Source: Pyralis farinalis
Taxonomy: Eukaryota > Arthropoda > Insecta > Lepidoptera > Pyralidae
Direction: 5' to 3'
Assembly (NCBI GenBank): GCA_947507595.1
Contig: OX382275.1
Coordinates: 22,392,568-22,456,567, forward strand
Length of the DNA stretch: 64,000 nucleotides
Below the pieces are notes generated by a model that had not been told where the DNA came from, did not search any database, and saw only the letters and a program-made list of their open reading frames with translations. The position numbers and the translations under genes are program-made. Positions 21,026 to 30,935 of this stretch are shown here, in pieces (the first letter of the stretch is position 1; each line of letters opens with the position of its first letter).

Positions 21026-21160
21026 AATGTTTAAACTCATTGGAACAGCCTGACTTGCCCCCGCACAATTTATAACTGAAGGTTAGCTCGGCAGTCAATT
21101 CAACGAAAGGAATCGACTCGAATGCAACCAATCCAGCAAATAAATATAAACTAAAATAAC
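21026..21160 (+). pseudogene. Helitron helicase remnant, second part
   Basis: Resumes directly after the Penelope-like insertion: joined across one copy of the 13-bp duplication, the frame reads TECLNSLEQPDLPPHNL, a conserved block of Helitron helicases, then a stop. 21161-21386 is AT-rich 3' sequence of the Helitron ending in CTAG. Confidence 0.65.
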
Positions 21161-21499
21161 AATCGTACGCAAATCGTTGGTTTCTATAAAGCTAATGCTT
21201 GGCTACCATGTGAATTACATTAATTTTAATATAATTAAAATACATTCGTATTATTGAACATTTATTGTACTTATTTCATTTAGACTATTCACTTTGTCTT
21301 GATCAAAAACTGAATTTATATCGCCTAATAAGTTAAAACAACATTTATTGATTCCGATACGATACGAAGTTCGCCGGGTCAGCTAGTATGATATAAAAAT
21401 GGCCTGAGAAGAACATAGAGCTACTTATACCATAGACTACTTACTATAAGCAAACCTCACGGACTGAGGTAGTAAAATTTTAATATCGATACTTGTCTT

Positions 21500-22618
21500 A
21501 ATAGAGTCGTGAGGAATGAATTGTGGTCAGCATTGTCCGTGAACGGTGTGAGCAGTGTCCTCATACGAACATTGCAATCTCTTTATAGGGATTCTAGTGC
21601 TTGTGTGAGGATAAACGGGGCATACACTGAATGGTTTAATATCGAAAAGGTGTTAGATAGGGATGTGTAGCGTCACCGTGGCTGTTTAATCTGTTCATGG
21701 ACAATTGCTTGACGGACTTAAAAGAGAATGAAAGTGGGTTGAGAATGAATGAGTTACTTGTCAAATGTTTTCTCTATGCTAATGACCAAGTATTACTTGC
21801 GTCTTCGGCCGAGGAGTTGCAGGAGATGGTAACTGCTATGAATGGAGCTTTTGTTAGAAAGGGAATGAAGGTGAATATAAAGAAGACGAAAGTGATGGTG
21901 TTTGAAAGAGATGAGGCAGTGACAGACTGCAATATCTTGATTGGAGATGAACAAATTGAACAGGTGAATGAGTTTGTGTATCTGGGTTCAAAGTTTACAA
22001 AAGATGGAAAGTGTGAGAGTGATATTGAAAGAAGAGTGAATGCAGGAAACATGGTGAATGGAACTTTGCACTCCTTTATGAGCAGTAGGAAGGTGTCTAA
22101 CAAGGCTCGTTTGGCTGTGCATGAGGGGGTGTTGGTTCCGACACTCATGTACGAAAGTGAAAGTTGGATATGGCAGAAGAAACATGAAAGCAGAATAAAT
22201 GCAGTTGAGATGAGAGCGCTAAGAAGTATGATAGGAGTTAAACTGAGTGACAGGATAAGAAATAGTGAGATAAGGAAACGTTGTGGTCTGAAAGAAGATG
22301 TAGTGACAAAACTTGAGAAAGGTACGCTGAGATGGTTTGGCCATGTCGAGAGAATGAATGAAGAACGATTGACGAAAAAAGTGTATAAGGCGTGTGTGAA
22401 TGAAAGTGTTAGAAGGGGTAGACCTAGGCGGACGTTTCGAGACCAAATCAGGGACATCTTGAAGAAAGGCCATGTCAAGAGTACCCTAAACCGAAGAGCA
22501 TGTATAAAGGGAATAATGAAAGTGGACGAAGCTAAACAAGTATGTAAGGATCGTAGCAAGTGGAAAGAAGTGGCCTTTGCCTACCCCTACGGGATAGAGG
22601 CGTGATTATATGTATGTA
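21500..22618 (+). pseudogene. RTE-like LINE reverse transcriptase, 3' part (family A), nearly open
   Basis: The fragment covers the palm to the C-terminus of the LINE protein. Upstream of 21697 the frame reads RVVRNELWSALSVNGVSS, SACVRINGAYTEWFNIEK and, after a one-base break, GVR*GCVASPWLFNLFMDNC with a TAG where CAG is expected. From 21697 to 22605 it is open for 302 residues: catalytic zone FLYANDQVLLASS (YADD changed to YAND at residues 27-30), then MKVNIKKTKVMVFERDE, MYESESWIWQKKHESRIN, LRWFGHVERMNEERLTKK and a basic C-terminus. The loss of one catalytic aspartate and the stop make it inactive. A GATTATATGTATGTATG tail ends it. The long open frame on the opposite strand is a shadow. Confidence 0.8.
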
Positions 22619-22920
22619 TGTTAACATTTATAGTGTCTCTTAATTTATATCTTTCACAGAGGTCGATTAATATATACCTTCAAGACTCGTCTATCGATAT
22701 ATAAGGTTATTTTTGAAACAAACTACAAAAGATCGCAAGAAAACATACATAACTAGCTGTTACAGCAACTTCCTTTGCGCTTTATATATGTTACAAACTA
22801 TTATTCAAATTTATAGATAATCAACATGCACATTTTTGCACTGTTTTTAATGCTTGAGGTTGTTGTTAGAGGTCTTTGCCGTGGATTTTCTAGAAGCATT
22901 GAGATGATTACGGCATGGTG

Positions 22921-23043
22921 ACACCCAGACCAAGATAAACGAGACGTGTTCATGCACACAAATGTTTGTTCTGTGTGGGAAAAAAACCCACGAGCGTTGG
23001 TGTCAAAATAGCGATACTAACCACTGGGCCATCGAGCTGGTCA
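22921..23043 (-). repeat. SINE family 1, tRNA-like head only
   Basis: Minus strand: GATGGCCCAGTGGTTAGTAT, TTTGACACCAACGCTCGTGG and TTGGTCTGGGTGT. The B box is damaged by a run of T. The body is absent. Confidence 0.7.
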
Positions 23044-23702
23044 ATCTTAAATATGAGTCACCAAACCTAAACTGAACCTAAACATGGCGTAAGCCGCAAC
23101 TAAAGCTGATGCAAATCTGACCTAAACCGGAATCAAACCAGACGTAAGTTCTACCTACGACGTGTATATACCAAATCATAACACGAATCTGCCTTTGACT
23201 GACCTAAACCGGGCCGTAGATGGACCATATCTTGCACTTATGCCTAGCTAAGCACAAATTCGGAACTAAACCGGCTAAAAACAAATTAAGTACTAAATCT
23301 ACTTAATCTCGAACTAAATGTGACGAAATACTTATCTTCTGTGAGCATTTAAGTTATAGAATCACGCCCGAGGTTATCCCAAGTGACGAAAGCAAAGGGT
23401 TCTTCCAAAAATCGTTGAAAAGGTTTATTTATATAAATATACTATGAGTCTGATCTTCTTCGATTTTTTTTATAATACCTGTTCGAAAGGTTTCTGTACC
23501 GATTAAAAGTAATCGAATGAATCAATCAGCGCTAATACTGATTTTAAGCTATCCCATGAGAACATTTTTTTTCGGAATGGAAGGTATCCTGTACGATAAA
23601 TAATCCACTATAGAAGCTATCATCGTGCCAAATTCTATTAAAATTCGTTCAATAGTTTCGAATGTGGGATGTACAATTATTGTCTACCTGTAGTAATAAA
23701 GG
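23044..23702. other. Unannotated stretch
   Basis: At 23050-23300 the words ACCTAAAC, CTAAACCGG and AACTAAA recur loosely, an imperfect low-complexity repeat of the CTAAAC type. The rest holds nothing recognisable. Confidence 0.4.
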
Positions 23703-23946
23703 CTTTTTATACAACGTCGGAAGGCATACAACACACGTCGCTCATGCCCCACCGATTGTAAAACGGTTACCGTAACCTATGAACGCTTACAATCACTCGC
23801 GCGATACTACCTCTGCTGCTAACACAGCAATTCCGTAGAAGCTCACTCACAAGCAGGAATACAAGGAGTTGTTATTTGACTGTGGTTTTATGTGAAGAGG
23901 AGGTACTTTCTCAGAGGGGCTACTTTAATGCGCCCTACCTCTCTTG
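23703..23946 (-). repeat. SINE family 1 body, minus strand
   Basis: Plus-strand words ACGGTTACCGTAACCTATGA, CTGCTGCTAACACAGCAATT and GGAGTTGTTATTTGACTGTG are complementary to the family 1 body. The end CGCCCTACCTCTCTT marks the junction with the missing head. Confidence 0.75.
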
Positions 23947-24454
23947 TACAGGTAGATAATAATTATAAAAGTCGTGATTTTGGTCTCTATATCATTATTG
24001 AAGTCCACTGCAATAATTATTTTGTAAAAACATTACATGTAATATACTTTAGTTGTAAAGTTTCATAATTAAAAATGGCCAATGCCGTGACTCCTTGACC
24101 CTTTTCAAGGGTCAGTACGTGTAGGACGTGCCGTATGCTTCAGAGTCAAGTGTTTTATATAAATACAGAGGTTGCACGCAGCTTCGTCTGTGCAAAACCG
24201 GTTATCCTGAGAGAACTTTTGAAAATCCTTGACGAAGGACTACGCCACCCAACGATTTAGGTTCTGCATTAATAGGTGAATCAGTCAATCAGTTTCTTTT
24301 TATTTTATTCTGTGTAAAAAAATTATTAAAACACAATACTAGAAACGCAACTATAAAGAATATTTTAACCCCATGATTCCTACAGTTGACGGATATTTAA
24401 TGTAAATTATCACGTCAATTAATGCATATTATGTATCTATTGTATTGATTTATC
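23947..24454. other. Unannotated stretch
   Basis: AT-rich; no gene or repeat recognised. Confidence 0.5.
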
Positions 24455-25028
24455 ATTCTCTTCGGAGCGTTGGGAAAACTTCTTGGCAGTAAAAACCTGA
24501 GCCAGAAGGCACAACTCGCTATACACAATGCAATGTTGGTCCCAACGCTAACTTACGGAAGCGAGAGCTGGTTATGGCAGAAAGAGCATGAAAGTAGAAT
24601 AAACGCGGTTGAAATGCGAGCGCTGCGCAAAATTTGTGGCGTAAGGCTTGTAGACCGTATTCGCAATGATTATGTTAGAAATAGAGTTGGTCTGAAAGAG
24701 AGCGTCGGTGTTAAAATAAGAAGAGGCATGCTCCGATGGTTCGGGCATGTAGAAAGAATGCAAGATGAAAGAATGACGAAGCAGATATACAATGCAAAAG
24801 TGGAAGGATGTAGGAGCCGGGGAAGGCCAAGATTTACCTACCATGACCAAATTGGTCGTGTTCTATCAGAAGGTGATGTCAGGAGCCCTTGAAACCGGCG
24901 AGCGTGCATGAGAAGAGCAATGAATGTTAAAGAAGCGAGTGAGATATGTAAGTATCGAGTCACGTGGCGCTCGGTTCTTTCCGCCTACCCCGCAAGGGAT
25001 TTGGCGTGAAGTTATAGATAGATAGAGA
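24455..25028 (+). pseudogene. RTE-like LINE C-terminus (family B), best copy
   Basis: From 24470 to 24892 the frame is open for about 140 residues: SKNLSQKAQLAIHNAMLVPT, LTYGSESWLWQKEHESRINA, MRALRKICGVRLVDRIRND, RRGMLRWFGHVERMQDERMT, and GRPRFTYHDQIGRVLSEGD. After a stop, the decayed end codes for CMRRAMNVKEASEI, and the element finishes with CCTACCCCGCAAGGGATTTG, GCGTGAAGTTATAGATAGAT. This region follows the reverse transcriptase thumb in RTE-like LINEs; the polymerase itself is missing. It is the clearest reference copy for the other family B fragments. Confidence 0.75.
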
Positions 25029-26050
25029 TATCATTCTCAATCTAGGTGGTATACTCAAGTTTGACTCTTTAACTGTCGTAATAATAATACAATTTTAATC
25101 CATACTTGTCTGCAAGTATATTTCTGCGTTCTTGTAATAAGCTTTCGCGAGCATTTTTGGTTATGTATGTGTATTGTTTACCAAAAAAACGTTGTGAAAT
25201 TTGCAGGGATTATAACGGCCATAAATATCCGACTAATGACGTCACTAGGGCAATAATTCCGATTCAGAGCGATTTGCTCATCACAAGTCCTGGTGAGTCA
25301 CGGTTTACTCGTCATTCGGATCTGCCTCAGAAACGCGTCCTTTGTGCGACCGCTGTATTCAATGAATCAGAAACTTAACTTTAGGCTTTACTTAAGGAAT
25401 TCGGCGGATTCGCTCGTAGATGGCTTTAAAAACATTTGTGATTGGAACATGATATCATTTTCTGTTTGGCATAGCGATGGTATGACTAATTCTGCATGGT
25501 TTTATTTATATTTGCAAAGTTTCACCTTTTTATTGCTTGAAATATTAGTAGCAAATTATACCGCCTAAGCTTAATTTCAGGCCAACTCGTTAGTTTGTCC
25601 TAGACTGTACCGGTACTATTACATTGGGACCGGATTTTTTTCGCGTGCAAAATGAAAACGTCCTTTGTAGTGTCGTCACTCTCAGTAACGTGTAGTAGTC
25701 GTCTTTGTTTCAAAAAAATCAAATTCATAATAATCAGCATGTTAACAGAGTTACCATTTAATAAATTTAAAAGACTGTTTCGTTAGATAGCTTCTGGAGA
25801 GAACATTTTATTCGGTTGAAAAATTTTTAAATTTTAATTGATGCATAAATTAAGTCTAGATACGAACAAAAAACATTTGCACGCTATTCATTTTACATAG
25901 CTAAGTAGGAGGTCCACCCCTGTAAATGCCATCTGCATTTTTGTATCGTACCGTACGTATTTTTCTACAAATAAATTATTTGAATTTGTTCTTACAAATT
26001 AGTTTGGCCCCGAATTGTGTTTGGCTGGTGATATCTGTACAGATTGAACT
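25029..26050. other. Unannotated stretch
   Basis: Two overlapping open frames at 25106-25568 (about 90 codons each) show no known domain, no repeats and no splice context that I can support. AT-rich DNA follows. Confidence 0.5.
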
Positions 26051-26059
26051 TCTCTTACT

Positions 26060-26110
26060 TCAGTTCTCTCTGCCCACATCGGAAAGAGCTTGACGTGAAG
26101 ATATACATAA
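26060..26110 (+). repeat. RTE-like LINE tail (family B)
   Basis: AGTTCTCTCTGCCCACATCG and GAGCTTGACGTGAAGATATA match the last 50 bp of family B only. 26111-26617 holds nothing recognisable. Confidence 0.5.
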
Positions 26111-26617
26111 TTAGCTAGATCAATATTTATACTAAAATTGTAACGAAAATAGTGGAATATAATTGACATGGATTTTAAAAACAGCATATGTGCTAAAATC
26201 TCAATTTTAAAAAATCTTGTCTCTCTGTGTACGCTTCACTTAAAAGCTTCTGAATAGATTATTTAATGAAATTCAGTATGATGCTACCGTATATCCCAGT
26301 TCCACACATAGGATATTTATATTACGAAAACTAAAGACATACCCACGAGAAAAAGCTAAAAATGTAGCACACGAATGAGTATAAGATAGAGACTTCGATA
26401 TTAGAGAGGTCTTTTGGAGTAAGTAAGTAGTCTGATTGGTTATTTTTATTATGGAATTTATAGTATTTATACATATTGTATTACAATAAAAAAGTTAAAA
26501 AAGATGTTATTCCTAAAATATTGAAGGCCTCAGTATGAAATTAAACAAAAGGGAAAATCGATTAACTTCAAAAAGTACATATTAGTAAAAAATCTTCAAC
26601 TTGTATCGAGCCTGGTA

Positions 26618-26908
26618 ATCGAGATTATGGCTGCTTTAACACAAGGCTCATGCATTCGATTCCCACAAAGGACAAATATTTGTGTGTACATGTCTGTTTG
26701 TATTGGTCAGAGAGTTTTTAAGACAGGCGGGGCGCATCAAAGCAGAGCGACTGGGGACAAATAGAATTTTTTTTTCACACAATGAGTCGGATTACTAGTA
26801 AGCTCCTATGGAGTTGCTATGTTACCAGGAGGAGTTGCAACGTACTACTGATACCTACTTCTTGTGGTATTGCAAGCGTATATAGACTACGGTAGTCACT
26901 TTTACCAT
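26618..26908 (+). repeat. SINE family 1, nearly full-length, diverged
   Basis: Head words GCTGCTTTAACACAAGGCTC and CGATTCCCACAAAGGAC (B box), then GGGGCGCATCAAAGCAGAGC, AGTAAGCTCCTATGGAGTTG and a GCAAGCG...CTACGGTA end. One stretch of the body is replaced by a T-run. Confidence 0.7.
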
Positions 26909-27087
26909 GAATTTATAATCATAATAATGCTAAAATTTCTGACTGGAGCGGTTGAACTTAATTCAAATAAGGGGTGAAAACAGAGGGCGATTCGGTGCGA
27001 TACCAATTTAACTTCATCAAGACGACAAGAAAAGTGACCGCTAAGAAAACCCCATTTGCTGTAGATTCCCAATTCCAGAACACGCCT

Positions 27088-27490
27088 TTTTTTATACAAC
27101 GTTGGGAGGCATAAAAGCATACTGCCCACCTGATATAAAGCGGTTACCGTAGCTTATTAACGCTTGTAATATATTAAGTCTCACTTGCGCGATGCCTCCT
27201 CGGCTGCTTACACAGCAACCCCTTAGGAGTTTACTGGTGACCTCAGTCACACGCAGGCACGCAACACAACAACCCTCTAGGGAACCCTCTTTAATTTTGG
27301 CCGCGGTTTTCTGTGAGTCGGAGGTACTTCCCCAGACGGGCTGCTTTGATGCGCCCTCCCTCTCTTAAAACATCCAGACCAAGACAAACAGATATGTTCG
27401 TGCACACAAATGTTTATCTTGTGTGTGAATCGAACCTACGAGCGTTGGTATCAAAGTCGCATCATTCACGACTGAGCCACAGAGCTCTTC
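27088..27490 (-). repeat. SINE family 1, full-length
   Basis: The complete unit of about 400 bp on the minus strand: GAGCTCTGTGGCTCAGTCGT (A box), TTGATACCAACGCTCGTAGG and GGTTCGATTC-type B box, TTGGTCTGGATGTTTTAAGA, the body with GAAAACCGCGGCCAAA and CACCAGTAAACTCCTAAGG, and CCTCCCAACGTTGTATAAAA at the 3' end. It can serve as the reference copy for the others. The short frame at 27313-27627 is incidental. Confidence 0.8.
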
Positions 27491-27799
27491 ATTACTCTCT
27501 CTCGTCTCTTATCTACGCCTCTTACCATTGCCAAGTACATTGGCATTCTTGGTGTCGAGATCTAAAGCGAATTTCAGTTCCCAAGTCACCTGGAAGATGG
27601 TCATGTAGGGTAGTCCAACAAACTTGATGTCCTTATTCGTGTACTTACTTTATACAAGTCTCAAGTAGGGCGCATATGGAGTACTGTCACCTTTGCGGGA
27701 CCATCATTACTACCTACCTTGCTACCTTGTCATTCGGTTCACAGACGAGCTTTGTGAATTGTCGACGATCCTAAGCTTACAAACGGCATTGAATACATG

Positions 27800-27836
27800 A
27801 ATTGAAGGAGGATGAAAGAATGACGAAACAGATATA
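27800..27836 (+). pseudogene. RTE-like LINE fragment (family B), left of mariner
   Basis: GAATTGAAGGAGGATGAAAG and AATGACGAAACAGATATA match family B up to the TA where the mariner inserted; the sequence continues at 29133 with CAATGCGAAAGTAG. Confidence 0.65.
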
Positions 27837-29132
27837 CGAGGGTCATTTGAAAAGTTCTTAGCCTAACATGGTTAAAGTCATTGTTTTTTTTTATAACTAC
27901 CCTCATTTTGTAGTTACATTATTTAGCAACAAGTATGCACAGTTTAGTTTATTCATAGTAACTCATTGTTCGTTTACACGTGATACCGTAAGTCAAGTCA
28001 GAGCTATTTTTGAAAATGGATAAAATTGAACATCGTGCAGTGATAAAATACCTGAATTTGAAAGGTTTAACTCCAAAAGCTATACATGAAGACATGTCTG
28101 CTACTTTAGGTGAGTCCGCTCCTTCGTATGCGACTGTTAAAAACTTGAGTGGCAGAGTTTAAACGTGGTCGTGAGACCATTCAAGATGAGCCCCGTAGTG
28201 GCCGGCCTTCGACTGCTTCCACTGATCAAAACAAAAAAAAAATCTGTGATTTAATTTTATCTGATCGAAGATTGACTGTCAAGGAGATAGCTAAGATTGT
28301 AGGCATCTCATCTGAGCGAACACATCATATAATTACTACTGAACTTGGATTCTCTAAGGTGTCTGCGCGGTGGGTACCGCGACTGCTTTCAGCGGAACAA
28401 AAACGCAACCGACTCACAACTTCTCGCGACTGTTTAGAGTTATATGAAGCAGACCCAATAGAATTTGTTGATAGATTTATAACCATGGATGAAACCTGGG
28501 TTCACCACAATACACCCGAGACAAAAGAACAGTCGAAACAATGGAAAAGAGCCGGATCGCCCATCCCAAAGAAGGCAAAGGTGGTTTTATCGGCGGGCAA
28601 AGTCATGGCATCCGTTTTTTGGGATGCAAAGGGTATATTTCTCGTGGATTATTTAAAAAAGGGTGAAACAATAAACTCCGATTACTATTGCAACCTGTTG
28701 CGTCGTTTGAGAGAAGAAATCAAAGAAAAACGTCCAGGTTTATTGAGAAGAAAAATCTTGTTTCATCAGGACAATGCGCGCATTCACACCTTTGTGCAAT
28801 CCATGGCAGAAATCCATCAATATGGCTTCGAATTGTTACCTCATCCCCCATATTTACCGGATTTAGCACCGTCCGGCTTTTATCTGTTCCCAAAGCTGAA
28901 AAAATTTTTAGGCGGTAAACATTTTTTTACAAATGAAGAGGTCATAGACGCCGTGGACGCTTATTTTGAGGAGTTAGACGAAGATTTTTTTAAAACGGGT
29001 ATCGAAGCCTTACCGGGTCGATGGAAAAAGTGTTTTGAGCTCGGAGGAGAGTATGTTGAAAAATAAAAATAAACTCAAAATCGTGTGGTTTCATTAAGTA
29101 TGTTAGGCTAAGAACTTTTCAAATGACCCTCG
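27837..29132 (+). mobile_element. Mariner lineage 2, copy 1, full-length with perfect 32-bp ends
   Basis: Terminal repeats 27837-27868 and 29101-29132 are exact reverse complements (CGAGGGTCATTTGAAAAGTT, then CTTAGCCTAACA). TA flanks both sides (27835-27836 and 29133-29134). At 1296 bp it has the same length as the copy at 55965-57260, which has the same ends. It lies in an RTE-like fragment. Confidence 0.92.
28016..29066 (+). pseudogene. Mariner transposase, frameshifted, third catalytic Asp lost
   Basis: The ATG at 28016 opens MDKIEHRAVIKYLNLKG, HEDMSATLGESAPSYATVKN; a one-base insertion at about 28145 breaks the frame (AACTTGAGTGG here, AACTGGGTGG in the other copy). The frame then runs open from 28149 to 29066: RRLTVKEIAKIVGISSERTH (second helix-turn-helix), KVSARWVPRLLSAEQK, MDETWVHHNTPETKE with the first Asp, FHQDNARIHTF with the second Asp, and LPDLAPSGFYLFPKLKKF, where Gly stands in place of the third Asp. 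So two independent lesions inactivate it. The spacing is that of DD34D mariners. The protein is not close to the transposase at 6154. Confidence 0.9.
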
Positions 29133-29358
29133 TACAATGCGAAAGTAGAAGAATGTAGCAACCGAAAAAAACCAAGACTCTGCTACCATGACCAAATTAG
29201 TCGTGTTTTATCAGAAGGTGATGTCAGGATCCCTAGGAACCGACTAACATGCATGAAAAGAGCTATGCATGTTAAAGAAGCGTGTAAGGACCGCGTCTTA
29301 TGCCGCTCGGTTCTCTTTGCCTACCCCGCAAGTGACCTGGCGTGAAGATATACATACA
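29133..29358 (+). pseudogene. RTE-like LINE fragment (family B), right of mariner
   Basis: CAATGCGAAAGTAGAAGAAT, TACCATGACCAAATTAGTCG, TGTTTTATCAGAAGGTGATG, then CCTACCCCGCAAGTGACCTG and a GATATACATACATACG tail. It continues the piece ending at 27836. Confidence 0.7.
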
Positions 29359-29496
29359 TACGTACATATTAAAGAGAGGTAACGACGCAGCCCCCAGCTA
29401 GCTCCCGACGTTGCATAAAAATAATACGTACAATTTAAACGAGATTTTTTGTCTCTCTTGGGGAATTCTTTTAGAATGACGAGAGGCAAACTGTGC

Positions 29497-29690
29497 ATAC
29501 GACCCACCTGATGTAAAGCTATTGCTATAACCTGTGTACGTTACAATACATGGAATATCGCTACTCGTAGAAACACGACCACCCTTTTAAGTAATTGTTA
29601 ATTTGGCTGCGATGTTCTGTAAATTGGAGGTGTACCGCAGGTAAGAGGTTCGCTGTACCCTACTTCTCTTTATCTTGTACCTCGCCATTG
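29497..29690 (-). repeat. SINE family 1 body fragment, minus strand
   Basis: CGACCCACCTGATGTAAAGC, ATTTGGCTGCGATGTTCTGT and GGAGGTGTACCGCAG match the body in reverse. The head is missing. 29691-29990 has no recognised feature. Confidence 0.55.
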
Positions 29691-29994
29691 CCATTTTATG
29701 TAGCAAACCGCACCACGTGCACGTGAGATAGGATCTGTCTCCAAAGATATAAGCCACCTATACCCCATACTTTTGTATGTGTTCTACTAATTTTATAATG
29801 GGTTGTACTCCGAGACGTTGTTCGATACGATGCCAACAGCCTCCTTCTGTAACCACACCGCTCGCCGTCAGCAGAGCAGTCATCCTCACGCTCGGGTATC
29901 GCATTGGCAGCGTAAGTGTGGTTTTAAAGAAGTTTTCTTCTTAAGTTGTCGAATGAATTTTATACCGAGATTTTCTCACAAAAGACTATAGATG

Positions 29995-30282
29995 CAATTT
30001 GATCTTTGTGTGCTACCGCCACCAATTAGTTCATGCGGCCAAGCACCGGCCGGCACCCACCCACTGCCGTTAGTAGTTGCAACATGATGCCATGGCTGCT
30101 GCGGTAGTCTCTGCCTCGGCGGCTGGGATCGTCCGCTATCTGAAACAGAAACCGCATGGCCCCACCACCGTGGCTGCCACGACTAGCCTGGTCGTTGGGT
30201 GTTTCGCCTCTTCGCGAGGCATCCTCAGGCGTTGTAGACGTTAATCGTTAGAATAACATGCTACAAGTGACAAATCCATAGT
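29995..30282 (-). repeat. Penelope-type terminal repeat fragment with hammerhead-like motif
   Basis: On the minus strand TGTCACTTGTAGCATGTTAT, TCTAACGATTAACGTCTACA, then CGCCTGAGGATGCCTCGCGA and AGAGGCGAAACAC. This gives CTGAGGA, a GCCTC/GAGGC stem with GCGAA loop, then GAAAC, the layout of a hammerhead core with one extra T before the stem. It ends with GAACTAATTGGTGGCGGTAG, a word shared with 51280, 51963 and 59900. A related copy is at 51860-52012. Confidence 0.45.
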
Positions 30283-30521
30283 AGTGCCGTCCTTATATTG
30301 AATTGAGGGTCCTCACACAATCTACCATCATCATCCACCCCACCAGGACATTTGAGTTTAGACGTGGACGTAATCATCTCTATGACGATGTACATCATTT
30401 CCACCAGCGACTGCGGTTACCGATTCTAATGTTGATACCGCACGTCTCTTAATTGACAGTGATAAATAATAATTTGTTAACAAATTCTTTTGTGTATAGA
30501 TATATAATATAAAAATATTAG

Positions 30522-30935
30522 ACATTGGAATGAGTCATGTGGAAAAGATTTTACTTAGTCATCTGAAGGTGGAGAAATTTTCCATGGATACCGTGTATCC
30601 ATCGAGTGCAAATGATTTAATGGAAGCCACCAGAAATGATTACGTATAGCTGTTACAAAACAGTGGCGCTTGAAGGCCAAAGGACAGTGGTCGCTGATTG
30701 GTACGTCAACATTTTTTTACCCAGAGTCTTAGAAAGAGTTCGTGAAAGGCGTCCTCGAAGCAATGTCGTTCTTTACTATAATAAAATAAGGCATATTCTG
30801 CTAAGTTATCGCCATATAGCCGAGACCACGCACTTTGTGACTTCTATTTGTTTCATAAAATAAAAGCCAAACTTATATACGCACGTTTCACGAGCTCTGA
30901 ATCCGCGATGATTACTTTTCACGAAACAAGTTCTT
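30522..30935 (+). pseudogene. Mariner transposase remnant
   Basis: Decayed and internally deleted. It starts with a helix-turn-helix word (GMSHVEKILLSHLKVEKFSM), jumps to QRTVVADWYVNIFLPRVLER and VRERRPRSNVVLYYNKIRH, where the family's HHDNARAH has become YYNKIRH (second Asp to Asn), then HALCDFYLFHKIKAKLIY, the region of the third Asp, in another frame. No terminal repeats were found. It is distinct from the other mariners here. Confidence 0.7.

Larger units (their letters stand above)
18870..21386 (+). mobile_element. Decayed autonomous-type Helitron with nested SINE and Penelope-like insertions
   Basis: The 5' end (TCTATATACATAAAACAAAG, preceded by A) is followed by a SINE insertion, then the rest of the Helitron 5' sequence from 19260. 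Helicase remnants run from about 19618 to 20381 and again from 21026. The 3' end is CGAAGTTCGCCGGGTCAGCTAG before T, with the small GAAGTTCGCC region typical of a terminal hairpin zone. The Rep nuclease domain is not visible, so only the helicase side survives. Confidence 0.72.

Noticed and set aside
21774..22559. 261-codon open frame on the minus strand
   Set aside because: It is antisense to the recognised LINE reverse transcriptase frame and has no domain signature; the low-complexity Ser/Leu/Phe composition is that of a shadow frame.
25106..25568. Possible two-exon gene from overlapping 90-codon frames
   Set aside because: No conserved motif and no convincing splice sites; composition like the surrounding non-coding DNA.
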